7,375 bases of DNA. Origin: Alphaproteobacteria bacterium (lineage in GTDB: Bacteria > Pseudomonadota > Alphaproteobacteria > CBDBCS01 > JAHZLG01). The stretch covers positions 1 to 7,375 of the forward strand of contig JAHZLG010000251.1 in NCBI GenBank assembly GCA_022599995.1, given 5' to 3'. The notes under the pieces were generated by a model. The model made no database searches, had not been told where the DNA came from, and saw nothing but the letters and a program-made list of their open reading frames with translations. The position numbers and the translations under genes were made by a program. Below are positions 1 to 5,903 of this stretch, piece by piece; position 1 is the stretch's first letter; every line of letters starts with the position of its first letter.

Positions 1-495
1 CCCGCCCATGGTCTGGGTATCGTGTCGCGGATCGAAGCCATGGAGATCGAAGGGAACTCTGTAGAAATGATCACCGTAAGCTTCGACGGCGAACGCATGC
101 AGGTATCTCTGCCTCTGTGTACAGCCGGCGACAAGGGCTTGCGCTCTGTCGCCAACAAGCAAGACTTGGTGGCCGTATACAAACGACTCTCCACGAAGAT
201 TCGCCCGCGGCGGACGATGTGGAGTCGCCGTGCCGTCGAGTACGATATGAAAATCAATTCCGGAGACCTTGTCAGCGTTGCTGAGGTTGTCCGTGAACTC
301 CACCGCACCCCCGAGCAAGAAGAAGCCTCCTATAGCGAGCGGGTGCTTTATTCCAGTGCGATCAATCGCTTGGCCCGTGAGATGTCGGTGATTGAACAGT
401 GTACCGAAGATGAAGCACGCGAGCGTATTTGTACGCACATGGAAAAAATCGGCACACCACCGAACCCGGCGTTGCCTGCTGCCGTCGCCGCCTGA
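1..495 (+). CDS. carD: CarD/CdnL-family RNA polymerase-binding transcription regulator, 5'-truncated by the window edge
   Basis: The reading frame is open from base 1 and reads PAHGLGIVSRIEAMEIEG, which matches the start of the CarD N-terminal Tudor-like domain ((V/I)YPAHGVG). A GTG at 22 is therefore an internal valine, not the start; the true start lies a few codons before the window. The visible 164 residues include the end of the RNAP-interacting domain (FDGERMQVSLPL, then GLRSVANK) and the whole helical C-terminal domain (KRTMWSRR-like segment RRTMWSRRAVEYDMKINSGD, then SVAEVVREL, YSERVLYSSAINRLAREM, TEDEARERI), followed by a Pro/Ala-rich tail. Family knowledge: CarD binds the RNAP beta subunit near the promoter fork and stabilises open complexes, often at rRNA promoters. 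The TMWSRR..EY..KINSGD form is typical of Alphaproteobacteria. The stop is TGA at 493-495. The gene converges with dctM. Identification is firm; the target genes are unknown. Confidence 0.93.
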   Translation, partial: PAHGLGIVSRIEAMEIEGNSVEMITVSFDGERMQVSLPLCTAGDKGLRSVANKQDLVAVYKRLSTKIRPRRTMWSRRAVEYDMKINSGDLVSVAEVVRELHRTPEQEEASYSERVLYSSAINRLAREMSVIEQCTEDEARERICTHMEKIGTPPNPALPAAVAA

Positions 496-534
496 GGGGA
501 ACTTCGCCAGAAGGGGGCAATCCCGCTGGCAGGC

Positions 535-552
535 TAGCCTACTAGTAGGCTA
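535..552. repeat. 18-bp perfect palindrome in the carD/dctM spacer
   Basis: TAGCCTACTAGTAGGCTA is self-complementary over all 18 bases and overlaps a second small palindrome, AGGCTAGCCT (531-540). A third, CCCACGTGGG, lies at 564-573. All sit between two convergent genes and could form hairpins in RNA from either strand, or be protein-binding sites. No T-run follows any of them, so a classical intrinsic terminator is not proven. Confidence 0.75.
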
Positions 553-576
553 ATGAGGGCGTACCCACGTGGGCTA

Positions 577-604
577 CCTACTCGTGGGCTAGCCCACGAG
601 TAGG
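577..604. terminator. 28-bp perfect palindrome between convergent carD and dctM; probable bidirectional terminator
   Basis: Each arm is 14 bases (left arm CCTACTCGTGGGCT), perfectly complementary with no loop mismatch; in RNA a few central bases would open as a loop. It abuts the dctM TAG stop (605-607 on the - strand) and lies 81 bases past the carD stop, the position expected for a shared terminator of convergent genes. There is no U-tract on either side, so it may act as an mRNA 3'-end stabilising hairpin or need a factor. The palindrome is directly visible; its function is inferred. Confidence 0.55.
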
Positions 605-1945
605 CTAGTGTGCGAGCAGACGGGGTAGCCACAATGCCAAAGCGGGAAACAAAACCAAAACAGTGATCCGCACAAGCTCGGTGAGAAGAAACGGCGTAGC
701 CCCACGAAAGCACTGGGCAATGCTGACATTGCCCGCAAGGCGGGCGACCAGAAACAGGTTCAACCCAATCGGTGGCGTGATAAGCCCCAGCTCGATGACG
801 ACCAAGGCGAGGATGCCAAACCAAATTTGTGCCTCGTCGACACTTGCCAAGCCAAAGTCGCCCGCATGAGCGGCAATGATTGGCCAGCACACAGGCACAA
901 TCAAAACGATCATCGAGAGGGACTCCATAATGCACCCCGCCAAAATAAGCCCTAGAAGCATCACAAACAGCACCAAATACGGCGGATAATCGCCCGCCTC
1001 GACCCAGTGCACAAGGGACGTTGCCAACCCCGTATGCGCCAGAAAAGCCGCAAAAATCGTGGCGCCAAGCAAGATGAAGCCAATCATGGCTGACAATGCA
1101 GCGGTCTCGAGCAAGGCGTCTCGAATCGCCCGCACCGTCAAGCGTCGGCGAAACAACCCATAGAGCAGAACCAAAACCGTGCCGACCGCCGCCGCGTTGT
1201 TCGGGCTAAACCAACCGGCAAAGATCCCCGTCAGCACCAGCCCAAAGATGCCCAGCGGCAACACCATATGCAAAACCTCGCGTGGCGCGAGGGGGGCAAC
1301 ATGGGGGGCATCCTTCACAAACACCCAGTGCGGCCGCCACCACGCGAGTAACAGAAAACCGGCAACAAAAAACATGACCGCCATGACTCCCGGGATGATC
1401 GCAGCGGCAAACAAAGTCACAATGTTGGCTTCAACGATGATCCCGTACACGATTAGCCCAATCGACGGCGGGATCAAAATACCAAGACTCCCGCCAGCCA
1501 CGACAATGCCAGCCGCACTGCCCCCCGCATAACCGCTCGAATGTAATGAGGGCAAGGCAATCCGCCCCATGGTCGCCGCCGTCGCCAACGATGACCCACA
1601 CACTGCGCCGAATAATCCACTGGCGACTAAGGTGGTGCTCCCCAGACTCACGCGGCTGTTGCCAAACAACGCCCGCACACCACGAAAGAGGTCGGCAGAA
1701 AGCCCTGTGTGCACCGCGAATTGCCCCATCAGCACAAAGACCGGAATCACCGATAACGAGGTGTAGTTAGAAAACAACCCGTAAGCGATGTTCTGCCACT
1801 GCGCCAATACCACGTTGATATGTGTTTGGTGTGCGATACCGATCGATCCCACCACGAGCAACGCCAGTCCAACCGGCACGCGCAGGGCGATCAACACAAG
1901 CACGATGCCGAAGCCAATGATGCCGACGAATTCTGGGGTAATCAT
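605..1945 (-). CDS. dctM: TRAP transporter large permease subunit (DctM family)
   Basis: This 446-residue, almost wholly hydrophobic protein has the normal length of DctM, the ion-coupled 12-13 helix membrane subunit that moves carboxylates, sialic acid or similar solutes across the inner membrane with DctQ and a periplasmic DctP. The family signatures are present in order: an N-terminal helix ending LRVPVGLAL (21-29), the first hairpin signature FGAVCGSSLATAATMGRIALP (112-132) followed by GGSLGILIPPSIGLIVYG (151-168), and the matching C-terminal repeat LGLITPPIGLNLF (386-398), ending FRGATPFLL and ALWLP. The start is ATG at 1943-1945; the bases before it (CATCCTGCATC) show no Shine-Dalgarno motif. 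It lies downstream of dctQ, but 96 bp separate them instead of the usual overlap, and that spacer holds a repeat. The substrate cannot be inferred. The TAG stop touches the palindrome at 577-604. Confidence 0.95.
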   Translation of the reverse strand: MITPEFVGIIGFGIVLVLIALRVPVGLALLVVGSIGIAHQTHINVVLAQWQNIAYGLFSNYTSLSVIPVFVLMGQFAVHTGLSADLFRGVRALFGNSRVSLGSTTLVASGLFGAVCGSSLATAATMGRIALPSLHSSGYAGGSAAGIVVAGGSLGILIPPSIGLIVYGIIVEANIVTLFAAAIIPGVMAVMFFVAGFLLLAWWRPHWVFVKDAPHVAPLAPREVLHMVLPLGIFGLVLTGIFAGWFSPNNAAAVGTVLVLLYGLFRRRLTVRAIRDALLETAALSAMIGFILLGATIFAAFLAHTGLATSLVHWVEAGDYPPYLVLFVMLLGLILAGCIMESLSMIVLIVPVCWPIIAAHAGDFGLASVDEAQIWFGILALVVIELGLITPPIGLNLFLVARLAGNVSIAQCFRGATPFLLTELVRITVLVLFPALALWLPRLLAH

Positions 1946-1991
1946 GATGCAGGATGCACGTCACCGCGCCGTCAAGGGTAACCACGAATGG

Positions 1992-2024
1992 CTGCCACTA
2001 GTGGCAGTCACTAGTGGCAGTCAC
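1992..2024. repeat. 13-bp tandem repeat with CTAG palindrome between dctQ and dctM
   Basis: The unit CACTAGTGGCAGT occurs twice exactly in tandem (1996-2008, 2009-2021) and begins a third time (2022-2024). The first copy is part of a 16-bp perfect palindrome, CTGCCACTAGTGGCAG (1992-2007). The repeat lies in the 96-bp gap between the dctQ stop and the dctM start. A hairpin here in the - strand mRNA could alter the ratio of the two subunits or be a processing site; that is inference. Apart from this repeat and a G-run (2028-2033) the gap shows nothing else. Confidence 0.85.
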
Positions 2025-2041
2025 AAAGGGGGGAGCAAGAA

Positions 2042-2545
2042 TCACGGCTGGGCCGGAGGCATGAGAAAATACTGAAAGCAAACGCTCAACCAAAGTAACA
2101 ACCCCAGCAGAATCGGTGCCCCCGCCACCCATAGCGGAATGCCGAGAATGAAGGTCGATTCAGTCCACGTCGCGTTGTATTGCGTGAGGAAACCCTTCCC
2201 CATCCGCCACATCAAGATCAGCACTGCACCTGTGCTTAGTCCCCACACGATGCGATCGATCCATCTGGCTGTCGCGTGTCGATAAGGAATCAGCCGCACG
2301 ACTACGTGGGCTTGCGTCAAGGTGGCATAGGGGAGATAGGCAAACATGGCAATGGCCGACCCCATCTCGACCACCTCGACCAACCAAGGCAAGGGTTGCG
2401 CGGCGATCAGGTCGCTCGCCACGCTGTAAGCGGCAAGCCCGACCATACCCAGCAGGACGACACCGCCAATGGTCGCATAGCCCACCACGGCCCTGCGGAG
2501 GGTGCTTGTCATCGTGGCAACAACATGGAAGGGCAACCAAGCCAT
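2042..2545 (-). CDS. dctQ: TRAP transporter small permease subunit (DctQ family)
   Basis: The 167-residue protein has four predicted membrane helices (about 23-43, 56-76, 98-116 and 138-160), the normal architecture of DctQ, the small subunit that packs against DctM and helps dock the substrate-binding protein. Family-like segments are YATLTQAHVVVRLI (73-86), where helix 2 ends and the conserved polar loop begins, and ESTFILGIPLWVAGAPILLGLLLWL (129-153), containing the recurrent LGIPLW motif before helix 4. The assigned start is ATG at 2543-2545; a second in-frame ATG at 2510-2512 (residue 12) is an equally plausible start, because the first eleven residues are not typical and neither ATG has a Shine-Dalgarno motif. 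It precedes dctM in transcription order. No dctP lies upstream in the window: the next gene is ftsK, 265 bp away. Family is clear; substrate unknown. Confidence 0.88.
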   Translation of the reverse strand: MAWLPFHVVATMTSTLRRAVVGYATIGGVVLLGMVGLAAYSVASDLIAAQPLPWLVEVVEMGSAIAMFAYLPYATLTQAHVVVRLIPYRHATARWIDRIVWGLSTGAVLILMWRMGKGFLTQYNATWTESTFILGIPLWVAGAPILLGLLLWLSVCFQYFLMPPAQP

Positions 2546-2636
2546 GGCATTCTGTTTGGGGAAGAGGAGAAAGCAACACGCGGTGCGGTGTGCTGGCGCA
2601 GAGAAAAGTCACATAACAGGAGTCCCATCGCCCTAC

Positions 2637-2803
2637 CTAGTTTGACCTGCCTCGCGTGACCTGCTTAGCAACCCTACCCTAGCGTGACCCTGCCGTCGCG
2701 TGCTCCCACCCTAGCGACCCTGCCTAGCGTGACCCTGCCTAGCGTGACCCTGCCTAGTGTGACCTTGCCCTCGCGTGGCCCCGCCCCAGTGTGTTCAATC
2801 TAG
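2637..2803. repeat. Degenerate ~15-bp tandem array between ftsK and dctQ
   Basis: On the + strand the consensus unit is CTAGCGTGACCCTGC. About eleven copies, 13-17 bp each, run end to end; the two at 2724-2753 are exact and the outer ones increasingly diverged (for example CTCGCGTGACCTGC, CTAGTGTGACCTTGCC, CTCGCGTGGCCCCGCC). The array fills most of the 265-bp gap downstream of the ftsK stop. No open frame, clear hairpin with T-run, or recognisable promoter was found in it. The remaining 2546-2636 upstream of dctQ should hold any dctQ promoter, but no convincing -35/-10 pair stands out. Copies are contiguous without spacers, so this is not a CRISPR array. Confidence 0.85.
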
Positions 2804-2810
2804 GGGGCGC

Positions 2811-5800
2811 CTAATCAATGACTTCGCGCTTTCCGGTGTGCGAGGGTGAAGTCACGATGCCCTCAGCTTCCATCTGCTCGATCATGCGTGCCGCACGGTT
2901 ATAGCCTATCTGCAACTGTCGTTGGACAAAACTAATCGATGCGCGCTTGTCGCGGCGCACCACCATCACGGCGCGGTCATAGAGCAGTTCATCATTGTCG
3001 TGTCCGATGATCAGATCGGCATCCTCAGTGGGGTTCATGGCTTCGGCGACCACACGACGCTCTTCCTCGGTGACACCCTCGACATACTGGGCAGTCGCCT
3101 GTGCCCGCAGGTGATCGCAGACGCGCCCAACATCTTCATCGGTGACGAAGGGGCCATGGACGCGGTCGATTTTCGCCCCGCCCGACATATACAGCATATC
3201 CCCGCGTCCCAGCAGGGTCTCAGCCCCCTGCTCGCCAAGGATGGTGCGGGAGTCGATTCGGCTGGTGACCGTGTAACTAATGCGCGTCGGGAAATTAGCC
3301 TTGATCGTCCCGGTAACAACATCGACCGAGGGCCGCTGCGTCGCCATGATGATATGGATGCCCGCAGCACGCGCCATCTGTGCCAGACGTTGAATCAGAA
3401 TCTCGACGTCTTTGCCGGCGACTTTCATCAGATCGGCCATCTCGTCGACCACCACCACGACGAACGGAAACGGCTCATCGTCGAGGGCGAGGTCGGGGGG
3501 CAACTCGCCGCGTTGCAGGCGGGCGTTATACCCTGCAATGTTGCGCACTCCGGTTTGTGCCATCACCTTATAACGCCGTTCCATTTCGCGCACGACCCAG
3601 CGCAGGGCAAAAACCGCTTTTTCGTGCTCGGTGACCACGGGGGTCAGCAGGTGGGGTATGTCGGCATAGACTGATAGCTCGAGCATTTTCGGATCGATCA
3701 TCACGAATCGACAGCGCGACGGGGGATGCCGGAAGATCAGCGACAAGATCATGGCATTCAGCCCCACCGACTTCCCTGTGCCGGTCGACCCTGCGATCAG
3801 CAGGTGGGGCATGGTCGCCAAGTCGACAATCACGGGCTCGCCGCTAATGTTGCGGCCAAGCACGAGGGGCAGGTTTGCCTCGGTGGTGTGGAATTCTTCA
3901 TCGGCAAGAATATCGCGCAAGGCGACCGTCTCGCGCAGATCGTTGGGCAGTTCGACCCCCATCACCGTCGAACCCCGCACCACCGAGATGCGGACATTAT
4001 CCGCACGCATCGCCCGTGCCACATCGTCGGACAGGTTGATAATCTTGCTGGCCTTTATTCCCGGGGCGGGGTCGAGCTCGAACAGGGTGACGACGGGTCC
4101 CGGCAGGGCACGGATGATTCGCCCTTTGATACTGTAGTCCGCGAAGACATGCTCGAGCTGGCGCGCGGAGTGCCGCAGACGATCATTGCGTTCGTCGTCC
4201 GATTCGGTGTTGCCGGTTGGCATTTCTTCCAAGAGGTCAACGGTCGGCAATACCAGCGATGCCCCATCGCCCCCAGAACTGATCCCTACGCTAGTGCCGA
4301 CACCACTGCCCGCACGCGCCACGACTTCGTAGTCGTCATCGTCAGCTGTGTCGTAGTCGTCATCGTCAGCTGTGTCGTAGTCGTCATCGTCAGCCGCTTC
4401 GTAGTCGTCATCGTCAGCGGGATCGTAGTCGTCATCGTCGGCGGCTTCGTAGTCGTCATCATCGGCGGCTTCGTAGTCGTCATCGTCGGCGGCTTCGTGG
4501 TCGTCATCGTCAGCGGCTTCGTAGTTGTCATCGTCGGCGGCGTCGTAGTCGTCATCGTCATCGTCATCTTCGAGCGGAAATTCAACTGCCGTCGAACGCC
4601 GTTGCGGCACAACAGAATCACCCGTGCGCAATGCCGTCGAGGGAAGAGGACGCGGCAAGGGTGCTGGTTCAGGGGCACCGGCAAAGATGGCATCGGGGTC
4701 AATTCGTTCTTGCCGGAATGCGACGCGAGAAGTCATCGCCTGTGCCGACGAGACGTCATCGGCAGCACCATCGTCGTCGTCATCGGCAGAACCATCGTCG
4801 TCATCGACATAGGCATCGTCGTCATCGACATAGGCATCGTCATCATCGACATAGGCATCGTCATCATCGACATAAACATCGTCGTCATCGATATAAGCAT
4901 CGTCGTCATCGAGATCGGCATCATCAACACCAAGGTCATTTTCACCAGCCCTGGCTCTCGTGTCGGCGGCACTCGCCGCGGAGTCGGAGACGCCTTGCAA
5001 CAACGACCCCAAATCCTGCTCGCGCGCGGGTATCGCGTCCGGGACGGTGGTCAGCTGCCGCTTTGGTTTGCGCGTCAAGGCAGGTTGCCTTGTGAAGAGG
5101 GAACGCAGCCCGCCGAGTGCCAAAAAGGGATTCGTGCGCAGCGGAACCCCACCCGCATCGGTCGCATCGGTCGCACCGAACGCATCGGTCGCACCGGTCG
5201 CACCGAACGCATCGGTCGCACCGGTCGCACCGGTCGCATCGGTAGCACCGAACGCATCGGCGGAGGCGGAGGCTCGTCCGGCTCCCTGTGCCGCAGATCG
5301 CCGGTGCGGTTTTTGCCCGAGCAATGCCCATGTGCGACGCCCCCCCTTTGCCCCCATACGCCATGCCCATCGACTATAGCGCCAAAGGGTACGCCCCAGA
5401 GCACGCCACTCGACTTCGCCCAAGCCTAGCACCCAAAGAAACAACAGCACCGACGAGACAAACAGCGTTCCCAACGCCACCGCCAATGTTGCCCCCCCTG
5501 CCTGCACCACCGGCTGAGCCCAAAATGCCAGCAACGTCATGTGCGTTTGTCCATCAATGGCGAGGTCGACGCCGGCGACAAACATGCCTGCCAAAATCAC
5601 GACCGCCCATAACCCGCACAGCCGCAACATGATGATCGAAGGCAGGGATTGCTGGCGTAACAACAGAATCCCCCAGACCGCCATCACCAACAACGGTAAC
5701 GACGCCACCCCCAGACTCAGCTGCTGCACGAGTAAGTCGCGCACCTCCGAGGGAAACACATACAACCACCCCGCCCCGAGTAGGACAGCTCCAAACAGCA

Positions 5801-5900
5801 GCAAAACAGTCAGCACATGCACCCACGCCTGATGATAACTCAGTTGCTGTGGTTTTTTCGCCTGATAGCTGTCCGCTGCGGAGTCTTCCATAGATGCCAC
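2811..5900 (-). CDS. ftsK: DNA translocase FtsK with extended Asp-rich repeat linker
   Basis: This is a 1029-residue FtsK, the hexameric ATP-driven DNA pump that anchors at the division septum and moves chromosome termini toward dif for XerCD recombination. Order of parts: a short cytoplasmic N-terminus; four membrane helices (about 29-49, 61-81, 94-116, 132-160); a long linker (about 165-550) with three tandem-repeat tracts; then the motor, with the alpha/beta domains beginning near HSARQLEHVFADYSIKG (577-593), Walker A GSTGTGKS (704-711, Lys710), Walker B VVVVVDE (Asp819-Glu820), ATQRPS and the GRGDMLYM segment; finally a winged-helix gamma domain (about 967-1029), including ISFVQRQLQIGYNRAARMIEQME, which in FtsK reads KOPS sequences and contacts XerD. 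All catalytic motifs look intact. The start is GTG at 5898-5900, 3 nt after the upstream aminotransferase stop; ATG at 5889-5891 (residue 4) is an alternative. Either suggests translational coupling. Many alphaproteobacterial FtsKs are shorter; the excess is the repeat linker. Confidence 0.97.
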   Translation of the reverse strand: MASMEDSAADSYQAKKPQQLSYHQAWVHVLTVLLLFGAVLLGAGWLYVFPSEVRDLLVQQLSLGVASLPLLVMAVWGILLLRQQSLPSIIMLRLCGLWAVVILAGMFVAGVDLAIDGQTHMTLLAFWAQPVVQAGGATLAVALGTLFVSSVLLFLWVLGLGEVEWRALGRTLWRYSRWAWRMGAKGGRRTWALLGQKPHRRSAAQGAGRASASADAFGATDATGATGATDAFGATGATDAFGATDATDAGGVPLRTNPFLALGGLRSLFTRQPALTRKPKRQLTTVPDAIPAREQDLGSLLQGVSDSAASAADTRARAGENDLGVDDADLDDDDAYIDDDDVYVDDDDAYVDDDDAYVDDDDAYVDDDDGSADDDDDGAADDVSSAQAMTSRVAFRQERIDPDAIFAGAPEPAPLPRPLPSTALRTGDSVVPQRRSTAVEFPLEDDDDDDDYDAADDDNYEAADDDDHEAADDDDYEAADDDDYEAADDDDYDPADDDDYEAADDDDYDTADDDDYDTADDDDYEVVARAGSGVGTSVGISSGGDGASLVLPTVDLLEEMPTGNTESDDERNDRLRHSARQLEHVFADYSIKGRIIRALPGPVVTLFELDPAPGIKASKIINLSDDVARAMRADNVRISVVRGSTVMGVELPNDLRETVALRDILADEEFHTTEANLPLVLGRNISGEPVIVDLATMPHLLIAGSTGTGKSVGLNAMILSLIFRHPPSRCRFVMIDPKMLELSVYADIPHLLTPVVTEHEKAVFALRWVVREMERRYKVMAQTGVRNIAGYNARLQRGELPPDLALDDEPFPFVVVVVDEMADLMKVAGKDVEILIQRLAQMARAAGIHIIMATQRPSVDVVTGTIKANFPTRISYTVTSRIDSRTILGEQGAETLLGRGDMLYMSGGAKIDRVHGPFVTDEDVGRVCDHLRAQATAQYVEGVTEEERRVVAEAMNPTEDADLIIGHDNDELLYDRAVMVVRRDKRASISFVQRQLQIGYNRAARMIEQMEAEGIVTSPSHTGKREVID
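4329..4571 (-). repeat. 24-bp in-frame tandem array in ftsK encoding DDDDYEAA-type octapeptides
   Basis: Ten consecutive 24-bp units encode residues about 444-525 of FtsK: DDDDYDAA, DDDNYEAA, DDDDHEAA, DDDDYEAA (twice), DDDDYDPA, DDDDYEAA, DDDDYDTA (twice), DDDDYEVV. About 46 of 83 residues are Asp, with a Tyr (once His) every eighth residue. The four Asp codons follow the same synonymous order GAC-GAT-GAC-GAC in nearly every unit, which points to duplication of the DNA rather than selection for acidity alone. Changes are concentrated in the two last positions of the unit. No frame is lost because 24 is a multiple of 3. Confidence 0.95.
4761..4925 (-). repeat. 21-bp in-frame tandem array in ftsK encoding DDDDAYV-type heptapeptides
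   Basis: Six to seven units of 21 bp encode FtsK residues about 326-380: DDDDAYI, DDDDVYV, DDDDAYV three times, DDDDGSA, then DDDDDGAADD. About 34 of 57 residues are Asp. The Asp codons mostly run GAT-GAC-GAC-GAT, or GAT-GAT in two central units, a different synonymous order from the 24-bp array about 60 codons downstream. The two acidic blocks thus look like independent expansions that reached a similar protein composition. Confidence 0.93.
5155..5262 (-). repeat. 9-bp in-frame tandem array in ftsK encoding [DG]-A-[TF] tripeptides
   Basis: Twelve 9-bp units, mixtures of GCATCGGTC, GCACCGGTC and GCACCGAAC on the + strand, encode residues about 214-249 (ADAFGATDATGATGATDAFG and onward). Units alternate in a higher-order pattern, with the GCACCGAAC variant recurring at units 3, 6 and 11. 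The tract follows the membrane-proximal basic stretch (RYSRWAWRMGAKGGRR, 174-189) and starts the low-complexity linker. It is probably a flexible spacer; that is inferred from composition. Confidence 0.93.
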
Positions 5901-5903
5901 TGA

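Noticed and set aside
534..935. 133-codon minus-strand frame overlapping the dctM 3' end and the palindromes
   Set aside because: It is a shadow of dctM in another frame, Cys/Arg-rich, and runs through the palindrome cluster; no family match is apparent.
2160..2612. 150-codon minus-strand frame overlapping dctQ
   Set aside because: It is out of frame with dctQ, which has the proper hydrophobic pattern and family motifs; this frame is Arg/Cys/His-rich without recognisable features.
2641..2670. TTGACC followed by TAGCAA as a + strand promoter
   Set aside because: It is created by degenerate repeat units, the -10 match is poor, and no + strand gene lies downstream.
2637..2803. Possible CRISPR array
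   Set aside because: Units of 13-17 bp are contiguous and degenerate, with no unique spacers and no cas genes nearby.
4733..4972. Met/Thr repeat frame (MSMTTMP type) on the minus strand
   Set aside because: It is a frame-shifted reading of the Asp-rich 21-bp array in ftsK; periodicity is inherited from the DNA repeat.
3726..5429. 567-codon open frame on the + strand with Val/Ile-rich repeats resembling membrane segments
   Set aside because: It is the exact antisense of ftsK. GAC/GAT Asp codons read as GTC/ATC on the other strand, and 21/24-bp periods keep the frame open. It crosses the Walker A region and has no independent family resemblance.
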